Assembly (NCBI RefSeq): GCF_907165205.1
Contig: NC_058191.1
Location: forward strand, 13,456,501 to 13,520,500
Direction of reading: 5' to 3'
Source: Coccinella septempunctata
Taxonomy: Eukaryota > Arthropoda > Insecta > Coleoptera > Coccinellidae
DNA length: 64,000 nt
Shown here: positions 52,757 to 64,000 of the stretch, piece after piece
How the letters are laid out: each line of letters opens with the position of its first letter
Numbering within the stretch: position 1 is the first letter of the stretch
The notes under the pieces: generated by a model
Told to the model about the DNA's origin: nothing
The model's input: only the letters and a program-made list of their open reading frames with translations
Databases searched by the model: none
Made by a program: the position numbers and the translations under genes

Positions 52757-53394
52757 TCTATCCTCTAATAGGAAGAAGAAGCCACATGTCGAACGAGACA
52801 AAATTGAAGATAATCAAAGCCGTTGCTAGGCCTCAACTGACTTATGGATCAGTTGCTTGGGGTTTCGCGGCAAAGAGCCATATCAAAAGAATTCAGGCCA
52901 CTGAAAACAAGCTGCTACGATGTGCAATAGATGTACCTTGGTTTGTCAGGAATAGACGGATTTATAGGGATCTTAAATGAGAAACCATAACGGAATTCAT
53001 GAACAGGAAATCACAGAAATTATTCGAAACAGCGAAAAACCATTCGAATCAAGAACTTAGGAGACAAAAGGAGAATGCGAATTTACCGAAGGAGACCAAG
53101 AGATCAATTAAGAAGAGATTAAAATAAGAATATAAACTTATTGAACAATCCAATAAAGTGTTACCCTATAGAGGATAAACACATAAATCCCAGCATGATA
53201 GTCTGCGAGAAGAAAACCGACTAAGAGATTAACGGTTTATAGGCAAATGCCCGGAACCAATATTCAAGAAGCAGTTAAGAGTTTTTAGTGGGTGACGAGC
53301 TCAGGAGAGTGAGAATCCCCACACTTGTTCCCCCTCAGGTGGTTCGTCTGACTTGCAGATTTTTCCCCTGCTACACCAAAAAAAAAAAAAAAAA
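52757..53394 (+). pseudogene. 5'-truncated JB copy, ORF2 C-terminus plus 3' UTR and poly-A
   Basis: YPLIGRRSHMSNETKL to the ORF2 end, then the JB 3' UTR and A17 at 53378-53394. About a dozen differences from 50977-51597 by eye, including the same C-terminal deletion. Stop-containing. No target duplication found. It lies 88 bp after the tRNA-like head. Confidence 0.88.
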
Positions 53395-53504
53395 GATCTT
53401 GATCTTGTCCACGCCAATGAAGTTCTGTGGTGCCTCAGACAAATTACCTGACAGTAACGACGACGACGACTCTTCAGGATGTCAGATGATCTCGTTTCTG
53501 CTGT

Positions 53505-54017
53505 TATTCTCTTTGTTAACTCTGTTGAGTTAACTTCTCATTGTTCTCACTTAGATTATTATTGTAAAATCTCTTTAACTATTCACCTCATCAAAGTGAT
53601 TGTCTCTCAATTCTTCTCAGTCAATTCTGGTGCTAATTTGTTCAACTCAAAAGGTAATGTACTCGCAGTCTTCATGCTCTTTTCATGAGTCCACGTGCAA
53701 AATTATTTCAGAATCTTCAAACAGATGAGAAATGGGTATGTAGCACCATAATTGAAACTTCTCTCTTTTATTTGAAACAGTTTATTCCATTTCTCAGTCA
53801 ACTCTGTTAACCGCTCAATTATATATAATTGATTACTGTTGTCGAGTTTCAGATGAATGAATCCTCTTGTTCTCCAGGGTGGACCGTGGAATTAATAGTA
53901 AGCCATGATACTGATTGACAGTCTCTCGTCCTGATTCCTTCCTTCCTGGAAGGTCTGTTTTGGTAATACAGTCCACTACTCTTTTTTACAAAATCATAAC
54001 ACCCCCGATTTTGAACA
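53505..54017 (+). repeat. Diverged, partial BEL-2-type LTR
   Basis: Matches parts of the BEL-2 5' LTR: ATTCTCTTTGTTA near 53506 (59621), GTTTCAGATGAATGAATCCTC and CCAGGGTGGACC near 53850-53886 (60180-60220), and the end CAGTCCACTACTC...GATTTTGAACA (53970-54017 against 61200-61249). About 1 kb of LTR interior is absent. No internal element on either side, so it is a solo or truncated LTR. Confidence 0.75.
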
Positions 54018-55400
54018 AACATTAATTATAGCGTGTGTATAAGATACAGTTTTAGCAGAGGTCAGCGTAACGGGGTACCATAAAATTTTTCGTATGACAC
54101 AAGAGCTTAGGGAAAAACCCCAGTAAAAAATATCCTGTCTCCCCGGAGTGTAGTGGATTGTGAGTGATAAAACTATTAACAAAATAAGCTGAAAAATTCC
54201 ATATTGAATGGCATCTCGCACTGCAAAATACATGATCCTTTCTTCGAAGAAAAAGGAAATACAGAATGTTATCATCTCCAGGTTACGAGAAAATTTTATC
54301 TGGAATAAAAAAAAAGCAGAAAAATGTGGGATAATACATTACGTTTTATTCATTGAATTGACCTAAAATTCACAACCCAATTCAAAAAAGATTCGGAATT
54401 AACCAGATGATTTATGCAACCAGTGCAACACGATGATATTTCATTGGCCGTCATTTCGGTAGGTTCGAAGAAACATATTGGCGGGAAATTTGAATTCGCA
54501 GGTATATTTTTTTAGGTAATATTGTTTTCAATTGTAATAGATTTGAATAAATATTGGAAAATTTGAATGTTATTGTTATGAGGATGAGTAAAACTGCCAG
54601 ATTCACCGAAAGTAGTGAATTTATTGAATTTCATTCTCATCATGAATAGAAAAGAATTATAACAATGATAACGACTGAAATATATACGAAAAATGATTCA
54701 GTTTCCAAGGAATTTTCAGAATGGGATATTAAAATGGAATTATTTAGGGTAGATATCAAATAATTGTTTTTCTGTAGGTACATGATAAATATTCCAAGAA
54801 GACAAGTATAAGTCTACTACGAGTCTATCATATGTAGTATTACGTAGGTTTTCAGTTTGATGAGTCAAATTTTGGGCAGAGTTCCGAAAAAACCTACCAA
54901 CCCTAATGAAACAATTTGAGATAAACAAAAAGAATAATCTTTTAGTTGAATTATTGCAAACGCAATTAAATACAAAATTTATTAGATAGATTTATTCTGA
55001 TTGAATGTTTCAAAATGGGACGTGGCTTGTTGATGGTTGGTTTGATTAGCAGTTGATTACCACTCATTCTGAAACCACCTCTTGTTTATTCCTAAAATGT
55101 ACTCCTCATATTGTTGGCTGGTAAGTTTTTGCATAAGCTCGACTTTCATTTGCTTCGAAGAATAACAACTGCACATAAAAGATAATAATAGATAAAAATA
55201 ATAGAAGGAGTGACTATTGCGAATCTTGAGTCTACTAAGATTAAATTAATTAGTGAAAGCCAATGATCACAACGAATACAAACAGAATACAGTCAACTTT
55301 CACAAGTTACATCGGCCACAATTTTTACATACACTATATACATATTCACATTGAAAAATAATAGGTTTCGAATGGAAAATACTGAACCACCCTAATAGCA
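54018..55400. other. Intergenic, nothing recognised
   Basis: AT-rich, largest frame 93 aa without recognisable motif, no repeat or terminal structure I can support. This is the best candidate for non-transposon background DNA in the window. Confidence 0.5.
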
Positions 55401-55745
55401 CACAACGTCCATGGGACGTACAATTCATGTCCATTTAACGTCGGAACGTCCATGGACTTGATTTGTATGTCCTTTGGATGTCCGTTTCTGGACAGTTTTA
55501 GGACGTCCACGATATATATCCATTGTTAGTCCGATTAATGTACAATGTTCGTATCGGATATCCATTGGATGCCCGTGATGGACATAATACGGACTATAGG
55601 ACATATGTCCGTATCATACAGTTCTAAAATAGTCCCTGACCGACTTAATACAGGCAATGTCAAAAATATGTCCTTGCTGGATATCCATTAGGATATGCGA
55701 TGAACATAGTACGGACCATATAAAAATAATAATAATAATAATAAT
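55401..55745. repeat. Diverged hairpin-repeat units and (AAT)n run
   Basis: Multiple GTCC/GGAC words. 55667-55722 (TGTCCTTGCTGGATATCCATTAGG...AGTACGGACCATATAA) aligns with the right half of the 131-bp units at 51600-52320. Ends in an (AAT)7-type microsatellite at about 55725-55745, directly before R4-1. Confidence 0.65.
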
Positions 55746-58700
55746 GTCATAATAAAATGTCTGGCCAGCCTGGCAGCTATCTGGTAGATGGCCTGCCAGG
55801 TAGCCATCGTAATGACGTAGACGGTGCAGCCAGCCACGCCTGCTGTCCGCAGTCCCATTCCTTTTTCCTCTCTCTTTCACATCCTTTATAGGGGTGCTCT
55901 TTCTGCTCCCATTTCTCTACCCCTCACCCAAACCGAGAAAGGGGAGCACAAACCCATGAAAATGGTGATAACGAGAAGCCTCGGAAACAAGTCGCTGCCT
56001 GGGGATCGTCAGGGCATGTCTGGAGCCGGCGCTGGACATGACAGCATGCGAGACGTCGGTGGCAGGATGTTGAGGAATCGGGCTCCTGCTGCAAAAGAAG
56101 CTACAGCTCCAAAGCAACAACAGCAACCAACGAGTCCAATTCAATTGCCGACTCGAACCGCTGAAGGTGCTGCGCAGGATGTTCAGCCAGTGCTCACCCA
56201 AGCGGGGTTAGTTAGAAAGCGCATGAAGTGGACAACGTCCATGAATGAAACTATTGTGCGCATATATAACCCCATCACGGGACTAGGGCGGAACACGAAC
56301 AAATATAGGAAAAGGCTCCATGAGGAATTCTGCAACGCCTACCCAAATCTCAATGTCACTGAACAACGAGTGGCAGACCAGTACCGTGTAATTCTGAGAA
56401 ATGAACTAATACCAACTGCCCGAATCGACGCAATTAAACGAGAACTTCAGCGTTCGCCTACAATAGAGAATAACACCAACACCTCTGATGAAATTCACAT
56501 GCCTGGGCAACAACAGGCAGAACAAACTGATACTGAAAGTCCATCTTGCAACGCAAGTGAGCCTGAACACCAGGACGATAGGGAAGAGCTCCACCGACAA
56601 GTTGACTCTGACATGAGGAGATACTTTGCCGAACTGGAAGGAACAGATCCTCTTCATCGAGTAGCACCTCCACGACTCAATACATCCAAGAAACTGTCAC
56701 TTATAATTGACATCTTGAATAAGGACGTTTTACCTGAATACCTACAGAACGGAAGTTCATTGGAATATCTGCATCTAGTTTTTCACTGTGCAGCGCTAAC
56801 GACAGCGAAAACGATAGGGGCAAAAATTCGCCGAACGAACAACGATGGTCCAAAATTACACAAATTACACGCGCCAGCATGGCAGAAACATCTTCAACAC
56901 AAAACAGAAAGGCTAAGAAGAGACATTGGACGACTGACGGAGTACTTGAACGGGAATCGAGGAAGAAAGGTTGTGAAAGCTGCCAAAGAGATCATGGATA
57001 GAAACAGGACTCACACAGAACGAGAGACGGAGAATGCTACAGCTCACCATTGCCTCGACACTCTGAAGCAAAAATTAAGTCTGTATGCAGAACGCCTGAG
57101 GAGATATAAAAGCAATTATAGCCGGAAAAGAGACAATAATTCATTCGAAAAGTCGGAAGAATCTTTCTACCGGTCACTCACATGGTCGGATGGAGAAAAT
57201 GGAAAGTTACCACCAAAGGAAGCCATTGAACAATTCTGGACCGAACAATTATCAACGAATCCTCAGTTCAATGGAGATTACGGATGGATTGAAGAGGAAA
57301 AATCTGAAGCTATAAAATATGAGCCGATGCAGCATGACATGATCACAATTGAAGAAGTAAAATCAGCAATCAGAGGACTGCACAACTGGAAAGCACCTGG
57401 GCCTGATGGATTACAGAACTTCTGGATCAAGAAACTTTGGATCATGCATGACAAATTGACTTCCGCGATAAATGATGTCATTGAAAACCCCGAAAGAATG
57501 CCAGTATTCCTTACACATGGCACAACATACCTGTTACCTTAAGACCAAAGGAATACAGAAGACCCATCCAAGTACCGACCAATCACATGTCTTTCAACGA
57601 TGTACAAATTAATCACATCGTGCATTTCAAACCGAATTCACGACCATTGCGAAAGGAATAACATCATCGCCATGCAACAGAAAGGATGCACCAAAGACAG
57701 CCGAGGGTGCAAAGAACAACTAATAATAGATTCAGTTATCTGCAATCGAGCGTTCTCCAAGCGAAGGAATCTTTACGCTGCGTACATAGACTACAAAAAA
57801 GCATTCGATTCTATACCTCACGAATGGCTCTTGACGATCTTGAAGATTTACAAGGTGGATCCCAATATTGTTAAGTTCCTGAAAGACGCCATGTCAACCT
57901 GACGTACCAGTCTTCAAATGAAAGCAGCAGATTGCTTCATTACAACAATACCTATTCCAATAAGACGAGGAATTTTCCAAGGAGACTCGCTGAGCCCTCT
58001 GTGGTTCTGCATGGCCCTGAATCCCTTGTCTCATAGATTGAATTCTACGGACTACGGATTTTCCATCAAGAGCGGCAGTAGAACTATGATGAAACTGAAT
58101 CATCTCCTTTACATGGACGATTTGAAACTCTTCGCATCTAACAAAAAACAAATGCAACTGATGCTGAAAATGGTGGAAGGATTCTCGGAAGACATCAAAA
58201 TGAAGTTTGGACTAGAAAAATGTCGACTGCTAAACATAACGAGAGGGAAAATAGAAGATGGTACGTTCAAACTCAAGGAAGGTGCAGAAATCGAAGCATT
58301 AAAGGAAGGAGACACATACAAGTATCTAGGCATAAAACAGGCAAGAAAAATCAATCAGACCCAGATGAAGAAAGAATTAACGGAGGAGTTCACCCGAAGA
58401 TTGAGGAGGATAATGAGAACTGGTCTTAACAGCAAAAATCTGATAAAAGCGATTAACACCTACGCTTGCTCGGCGCTGAGCTATTCATTTGGTATTATCT
58501 CTTGGACGACCACCGATTTAGCAGCTTTACAGAGAAAAATAAGGACGATGCTGACTAAACACAATAAACATCACCCCAAAAGCTCAATAGAACGGACAGA
58601 GCTGCCACGACATCTTGGGGGTAGAGGAATTGTTGATTTGTCCTACCGTATGTCCCAGGAAATTGAAGGACTTCGAAAATATTTCTTGAGTAAGGCAGCT

Positions 58701-59444
58701 TCGTCAGAACTCCATCGAGTAGTTTGTGTTGCTGATACTTCTACACCGTTAAAGCTACACCAGGATCACTTGGAAACCGTCGAACACTCTGCAGAAAGTA
58801 AAATGCAGAAACTGATTGGCAAACCTTTGCATGGGAGGCACCAGAATGAGGTCAACCATGATTACGTCGACATATCTGCGTCGAACTACTGGTTGACTTC
58901 CGGAAGGTTGTTTCCTGAGATAGAGGGCTTCATGCTCGCCATCCAGGATCAGGTGATTCCAACAAGAAATTACATGAAATACATCGCCAAGGATGCCTCA
59001 GTGGCGGACGATAGCTGTCGTTATGGCTGTGCGACATATGAAACTATCCAGCACATCACCGGGGGATGTCAGAAGTTCGCGGGCATGGAGTATCAAAATA
59101 GACATGATGCCGTTGCGAAGATTCTTCACCAAGAATTGGCACTAAAACACCAACTTCTAGGTTCGAAAAAGGTTCCTTATTACAGTTACCATCCAGATGC
59201 TGTGCTGGAAAACGAACATCACAAGCTCTACTGGGATCGCACTGTTCTCACAGACCGGAAAATAACCCACAATAGACCAGACCTCATATTGCTCAATAAG
59301 GATGAGGACACAGCACTTTTCATCGACGTGGCAATTCCAAATAATAACAATCTTCTAGATAGACACACTGAAAAAATTTCAAAATACAGAGATCTCGAGG
59401 AACAAACCAGAAGACAGTGGAAGCTGAAAGATATAAAGACCGTC
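55746..59444 (+). mobile_element. R4-1: R4/Dong-like LINE, cut at its 3' end by BEL-2
   Basis: Begins immediately after the (AAT)n run with a non-coding leader, holds a single ORF with RT and a C-terminal restriction-like endonuclease, and is interrupted at 59445 by the BEL-2 LTR. The rest lies beyond the window. Single-ORF layout, C-terminal endonuclease and position beside a TAA-type microsatellite fit the R4/Dong clade. Confidence 0.8.
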
Positions 59445-59450
59445 TGTTAA
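55824..59450 (+). pseudogene. R4-1 ORF: Myb-like domain, RT, CCHC and restriction-like endonuclease
   Basis: One frame over 1200 codons with two nonsense codons only (TAA 57540-57542, TGA 57900-57902). N-terminal Myb-like segment (KRMKWTTSMNETIVRIYN, about 130-200). RT: WKAPGPDGLQNFW, KYRPITCLSTMYKL, AAYIDYKKAFDSIPH, IFQGDSLSPLWF, LLYMDDLKLFA (YMDD, 58110-58121). CCHC CRYGCATYETIQHITGGC (59015-59068). Endonuclease RPDLILLNK..TALFIDVAIPN (PD..D, 59275-59335) and KYRDLEEQTRRQWKLK. The final TGT TAA comes from the BEL-2 LTR, so a short C-terminus is lost. ATG 55956 is an alternative start. Confidence 0.9.
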
Positions 59451-61249
59451 AAATTGAGCGAAGCCCCCCTCCGACCTCTCTCTAGTCGACGCTACTGACC
59501 AGCTCCGGTGGCCACGTATGGTACCCCGATTCGGCGGTGCGCTGGTTGAACGACGCAGCGGCCCCACTTTCCGTGTTTTTCAGAAGTGAAAAACCTACAC
59601 ATTTACATATTTTTCTTAACATTCTCTTTGTTAGCTCCGTTGAATTAACTTCGCGCTGCTATCATCTTGATTTGTAACACCTCATTTTAAGTTCACCTCT
59701 TTTAGTTGTTCTCAATTTTTAAGTCTTCTCGCACAATCCTGGTGCTAAATTGTTCTTCTCATAAGGTAAAGTACACTCAGACTACTCAAAATTATTAATT
59801 ACTCCATTTTCATGATAATTTCACTCTGCTGAAATAAGTCCACGTGCAAGAGATTGTAGAATCTTGAAATAGATTCATAATCCTTGCTAGCACCGCTCAA
59901 CTGAAACGTCCACTCAAGACAACTCGAACCATTGCCGTCTCAGAAATATATATTTTATTATGTTTCATGATTTATATAGATTTTCAGACTTCTCTAGATC
60001 TTCTCACATGAAAATGGGTATGTAGCACTAGGATTGAGACTTCTCAAGTTCATCTCCATAAAATTGATATCTGATTCATTGTCTTCTCGTAATATTCTTT
60101 ATTATTAGAATCAGTTTATTCATTTTTATGACAACTCTTCTGATCACCTCGAAGTACATATGACTAATTACTGTTGTTGAGTTTCAGATGAATGAATCCT
60201 CATATTCTCCAGGGTGGACCCTGGATGTAGCTGTTTTCTTCAGAACAGGATGTGAACACCTCAACTTTCGTTAAGCGATCAGTGATAATGCTCGATACAC
60301 CTCGACCTAGGCTCCACCCTGGAAAGTCTGCTCGAACACTCATGTCTACTCATTTGGTATGGTCTACTCTTTATAATATGTACTCTCGTTGGTTCTGTTC
60401 TATATTCATTCATCGGACTCAACATACATGTTAGTTTTCTCAGCCTTCAGCACATCTCAGAATCTACGATTAGAGATTTATTCAACTCAGTACTCTCATG
60501 ACTTCTCTTAATTTATCAATTGTTTCTTCTATTTTTCTGATGAACGTTCTAATCGTGCTTACTGTGTTCTTCTCAGATTAATTATGATTGTCCTTTTCAT
60601 TTAATTAATTATTATTGAACTTCTCATTTAATTATTATAGAATTTATTGCCCTTTTCATATTAGTTTTAATATTCTCGTGCTTCTCAAATTCATTAATTC
60701 TATGCTTCTCATTTAACTTGTGCTACTCTTGTTCTGCTCATACTTACATTAACATTATTGATCAACTCAAATTTAATGTATCGATTTCTCGTTGATGATC
60801 AGACTTAGACGTTGCAGTTTCACCTCGGGCCTATTTATCTGTACTCTCGCGTCTTCTCTTTAAAATCCAGTATTCTAACCTTCGCGTTTTCTGATAGAAA
60901 AAGGAGGCTCTCGCAATCAATTTTCAATTGATTGCCCTATCACTGTGTAACCGTTGTGTTGATATTGGATTTATTGAACTCCTCAACGTCTAAGTCTGAC
61001 ATCAAGTGACTTCTCATTTGAACTGCTCTGGACCATCTCTTGTTTTTAGTTGGATATTGTCTCTCTGAGTTTATAGATGTGGTTAATATTAGTTGCTTTT
61101 ACTGTATTAGCTTCATGCAGGTGACATATTCATTTTATGATTGTGAACGATACTCAATAAATGTTTTTATACCATCTCCAACTCAATTATCTTTTCATAC
61201 AGTCCACTACTCTTTAATTACAAAATCATAACACCCTCGATTTTGAACA
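59445..61249 (+). repeat. BEL-2 5' LTR
   Basis: 1805 bp from TGTTAAAAATTG to GATTTTGAACA; BEL-1 LTRs have the matching termini on their sense strand. About 29 CTCA words against 4-5 TGAG by hand count. A 3' LTR is beyond the window. Confidence 0.85.
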
Positions 61250-61267
61250 TTTGGTCCTTCGAGCCGG
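61250..61267 (+). other. BEL-2 primer binding site
   Basis: TTTGGTCCTTCGAGCCGG directly after the LTR, same 18-mer as in BEL-1. Confidence 0.85.
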
Positions 61268-62021
61268 ATAATTGAGTTGGAATTTAATCATCGTTCACCA
61301 TATCATCATATTTCTCCTCTCTGCCCTCTCATGAAATTGTGCACCTCGACCACGAATACTTTGAGTAAGATAAATTCTTTCTTAATAAGCCTTCTCATGC
61401 CTTCATCTCCACAAGCATTCGTCATCTAAAGGAGTCTCTCGAGCCACCTCAAACGCCATCTCAACCGGTTGCTTCGTCCTCGTCTGCTCAGACATCTCAT
61501 TACCAGTCTTCTCTGGCGACTACTCAAGTAATTCAACTCCTCAATTTCTCATGCTGAACGCCTCCATTACCTCAGATCTGCTCTTCAGTCGACTCCTCTG
61601 AAGTAGATCTGTCGCTTGGCTCTCACTGGCACACCTCACTTTCCATAGCTTGGGGAAGTCTCACTTCTCAATATGAGAATAAACATCCACTTCTCAATAT
61701 GAGAATAAACATCTCTCTTGGTTGCTCTTTGCGATAAGATCTTCTCGACTCCCCAATGTTCGTCTCAAACAAGTCGTCGTTTCTATTATGAGACTTAGCT
61801 CTAGACCAAAACCCTCGTACTCTCACGATGCCGCATCTAATGTCGCCTCTTCCAAAGTCTCCTCTAAGATCTGCTCAAAAATTGCCTTCTCATTTAACGG
61901 CCAAAACGGTCCCAAGATCACCTCAGTCGAGCCGTCTCACTAAAGTCACTTCAAGCCTCCTCATCCAAGCCTACTCAAAAGACCAGCACAGCCAAGCCAG
62001 TCACCTCGAAAAGGGCCTAAA
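61268..62021 (+). pseudogene. BEL-2 gag region, decayed and shortened
   Basis: Only about 750 nt separate the primer site from the protease, half the gag length of BEL-1. Three-frame reading gives Ser/Leu-rich fragments, with no knuckles that I can place. A 26-bp direct repeat (cacttctcaatatgagaata...) lies at about 61661-61712. Dense in CTCA. Confidence 0.55.
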
Positions 62022-62777
62022 GTGCTCAGGCAGTCATCAAAACCCCTCGAAGACAGCTCATCTCATTATCGACCGCTCATCACACCAGTCATCTCGTACA
62101 ACGCAAGACTCCTCATCGATTCTGGATCGGAACTCTCGTTCATCTCTGAAGACTTCTCAAGACACCTCAGCCTTCCTCGAAGCCAATCCAAAGTCACCAT
62201 CGTTGGAATTGGTGGAGCCGCCTCAAGATCAAGAGGATCAATATTGATCACACTGAAATCTCTTCACAATCACAAAACCGTGAATATAAATGCTCATATC
62301 TTGTCACCTCCATTTACTAATCTACCATCTTTCAATTGTTGCACACGACCACGTTTGCCACACCTCGACAACTTGAAGCTCGCCGATCCAGAGTTCTACA
62401 CCTCAAGGCCAATCGACATCACATTGGGTGCTGATGTCTATGGTTCCATCATTCTTCCTCAACTCCGACAAGGGCCAGATGGGTCAACTCCAACAGCTCA
62501 GCTCTCGATCTTTGGATGGTTGGTCCTAGGTCCAATATGCCCTCATCAAGAAGTCTGCTCAAGTGTGTCTACTCAATACCATGCCACTCAAGAATCTGAC
62601 CTTCAAAGCCTTCTCGAAAAATTCTGGGAACAAGAAGAAGTCAAGAACACCTCCGTAAGTCACCTCACTGCTGACGAGCAGGAATGTGAAGACCACTTCA
62701 AGACCACTCACTCTCGACTTCCTTCTGGACGATACATGGTAAGACTCCCATTAAAATCATCTTCTAATCTTTTGTGA
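62022..62777 (+). pseudogene. BEL-2 protease and pol spacer
   Basis: 251-aa frame: RLLIDSGSELSFIS (active-site Asp), VTIVGIGG, LKLADPEFYTSRPIDITL, GADVYGSIILPQ, LSIFGWLVLGP, then the spacer to the RT with RLPSGRYMVRLPLKS. Ends at TGA 62775-62777, a nonsense codon, since homology continues downstream as SSRQRAFRCL. The ATG at 62022 is just the first in an open stretch. Confidence 0.85.
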
Positions 62778-64000
62778 TCTTCCAGACAGCGTGCCTTCCG
62801 ATGCCTCCAAGGACAATTTCGCAAGATCGAGGGAAACCAAGAATATTGCCAGCTCTACACGACTTCCTCACTGAATACGAACAACTCAAGCACATGAAGA
62901 AGGCTCCCTCAGACATCTCGCATCCCAGATACTATTTGCCGCATCATGGAATTCTCAAACCAGACATCTCCTCCACCAAATTGCGAGTAGTGTTCAATGG
63001 TTCCAGTCTCACCTCAACAGGCCTCTCACTGAACGACATCATGCACACAGGAGCGAAACTTCAGTTAGATGTTATTGATGTATTGTTCTGGGTACGTCGC
63101 TTTAAATTTGTGTTTTCCACAGACATCACGAAGATGTATAGACAGATCATGGTGCATCCAGACGAATGGGATCTCCAATGCATTCTCTGGCGAAACTCAG
63201 AAGATGAGATAGCGACGTACCACCTCACCATCGTCACCTATGGAACCAAGGCTGCTCCCTTCTTGGCCATTCGAGTCCTCCTCAAGCTCATCGAAGATGA
63301 AGGTCACAAGTATCCACTCGCCATTCCACCACTCACCAAAGGTCGCTATGTTGATGATATCTATGGTGGTGCAGACACTAAAGAAGAACTCTCAGAAATC
63401 GCTCTCGACTTGAAAAATCTCTGCATGGCGGGCGGCCTCCCCTTAGCAAAGTGGCAATCGAACTCTCCTAGTACGCTCAAGATGGTAACCGAGGAAGAAA
63501 TGATACCATCGCCGATCTCATTTGACGACTGTCCTACTTCAACGAAACTTCTAGGCCTACTCTGGTATCCTCAAGAGGATTACTTCTCATTCAAGATCAA
63601 CTCAAGCTCATCTGGGTCTGTGGTAACTAAACATACTATGTTATCTCATATCGCTCAACTCTTTGATCCACTTGGTTTAGTATCCCCTGTCACAATCAGG
63701 GCCAAAATGTTGTTGCAGGAACTTTGGCTCCAGAAACTGTCATGGGACGAACCACTGTCATCTCAACTCACAGAAAGATGGTGTAACATCAGAGAAGATC
63801 TCAAATCATTGATCAATGTACGAGCACCTCGCTGGGTAGGCACCCAAGAAAATGCTACCATAGAACTTCACGGCTTCTCTGATGCTTCTCAACTTGCCAT
63901 GGCAGCAGTCCTCTATCTCGTAGTCCGCTCACCGTCCACAGGATCCAAAGTCACATTGATAAGCTCGAAAACAAAAGTAACGCCTTTGAAACGCCTCACA
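62778..64000 (+). pseudogene. BEL-2 reverse transcriptase / RNase H, partial
   Basis: After the TGA the frame continues to a 1-nt deletion near 62856 and then stays open in the third frame to the window end. YYLPHHGILK, LRVVFNGSS, SLNDIMHTGAKL, FSTDITKMYRQI, TYGTKAAPFLAI, GRYVDDIYGG (catalytic YVDD, 63347-63358), AGGLPLAKWQSN, LFDPLGLVSPV, LHGFSDASQLAMAAVLYL (RNase H start). Apart from the two lesions it looks sound. Confidence 0.88.

Larger units (their letters stand above)
59445..64000 (+). mobile_element. BEL-2: BEL/Pao element, running off the window
   Basis: 5' LTR 59445-61249, primer binding site at 61250, a short decayed gag region, protease and RT to the edge. Same order and primer site as BEL-1 but a different LTR. 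Carries frameshift and stop damage in gag and pol, so it is older than BEL-1, yet it keeps the YVDD box that BEL-1 lacks. Confidence 0.9.

Overview
This is eukaryotic, almost certainly arthropod (probably insect) DNA. It is AT-rich, has no operons or bacterial-type genes, and carries Jockey-, I-like- and R4/Dong-like LINEs, Ty1/copia, Ty3/gypsy and BEL/Pao elements, hAT and PIF/Harbinger-type DNA elements and hairpin satellites. I found no convincing host protein-coding gene. Practically every long reading frame belongs to a transposable element, so the window is a transposon graveyard that also holds some young copies. Element names used here (LINE-A, JB0/JB1/JB2, JJ, LINE-K, Gyp-1, Mag-1, BEL-1, BEL-2, R4-1) are local labels.

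Left part (1-8.4 kb): LINE-A lies on the minus strand. Its ORF1 is intact and its ORF2 is open for all 863 codons visible before the window edge. Two long GC-rich palindromes follow, then a minus-strand copia RT fragment, then a plus-strand copia pol remnant with its 3' LTR start.

Middle (8.4-51.6 kb) is one old Jockey-like LINE, JB0 (plus strand), stretched from 3 kb to 43 kb by nested insertions that can be unpicked by target-site duplications. A non-autonomous hAT-like element (11533-36131, 8-bp TSD, 14-bp TIR) sits in JB0. A second Jockey-like LINE (JJ, minus) sits in the hAT. Gyp-1 (12786-20580, 4-bp TSD) and JB2 (21772-32534, 13-bp TSD) sit in JJ. JB1 (27746-32521, 11-bp TSD, both ORFs intact) and a 3' piece of LINE-K sit in JB2. 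Further right, Mag-1 (36498-50620, 5-bp TSD) also sits in JB0. Mag-1 carries a 1.57-kb TIR element, a 220-bp Harbinger-like MITE and BEL-1 (41344-49060, 5-bp TSD, nearly identical 1867-bp LTRs). Related JB copies lie at three depths of the nest, so one LINE family was active both before and after the other invasions.

Right part (51.6-64 kb): an array of ~131-bp self-complementary repeats, a tRNA-like head followed by a JB 3' tail, a diverged BEL LTR, about 1.4 kb with nothing recognisable, an R4/Dong-like LINE (two nonsense codons) beginning beside an (AAT)n run, and BEL-2 inserted near the C-terminus of R4-1 and running off the window.

The most unusual signal is compositional. Both BEL elements are saturated with the tetranucleotide CTCA on their sense strand, in LTRs and coding DNA alike, with almost none on the opposite strand, and the bias stops at the element borders.
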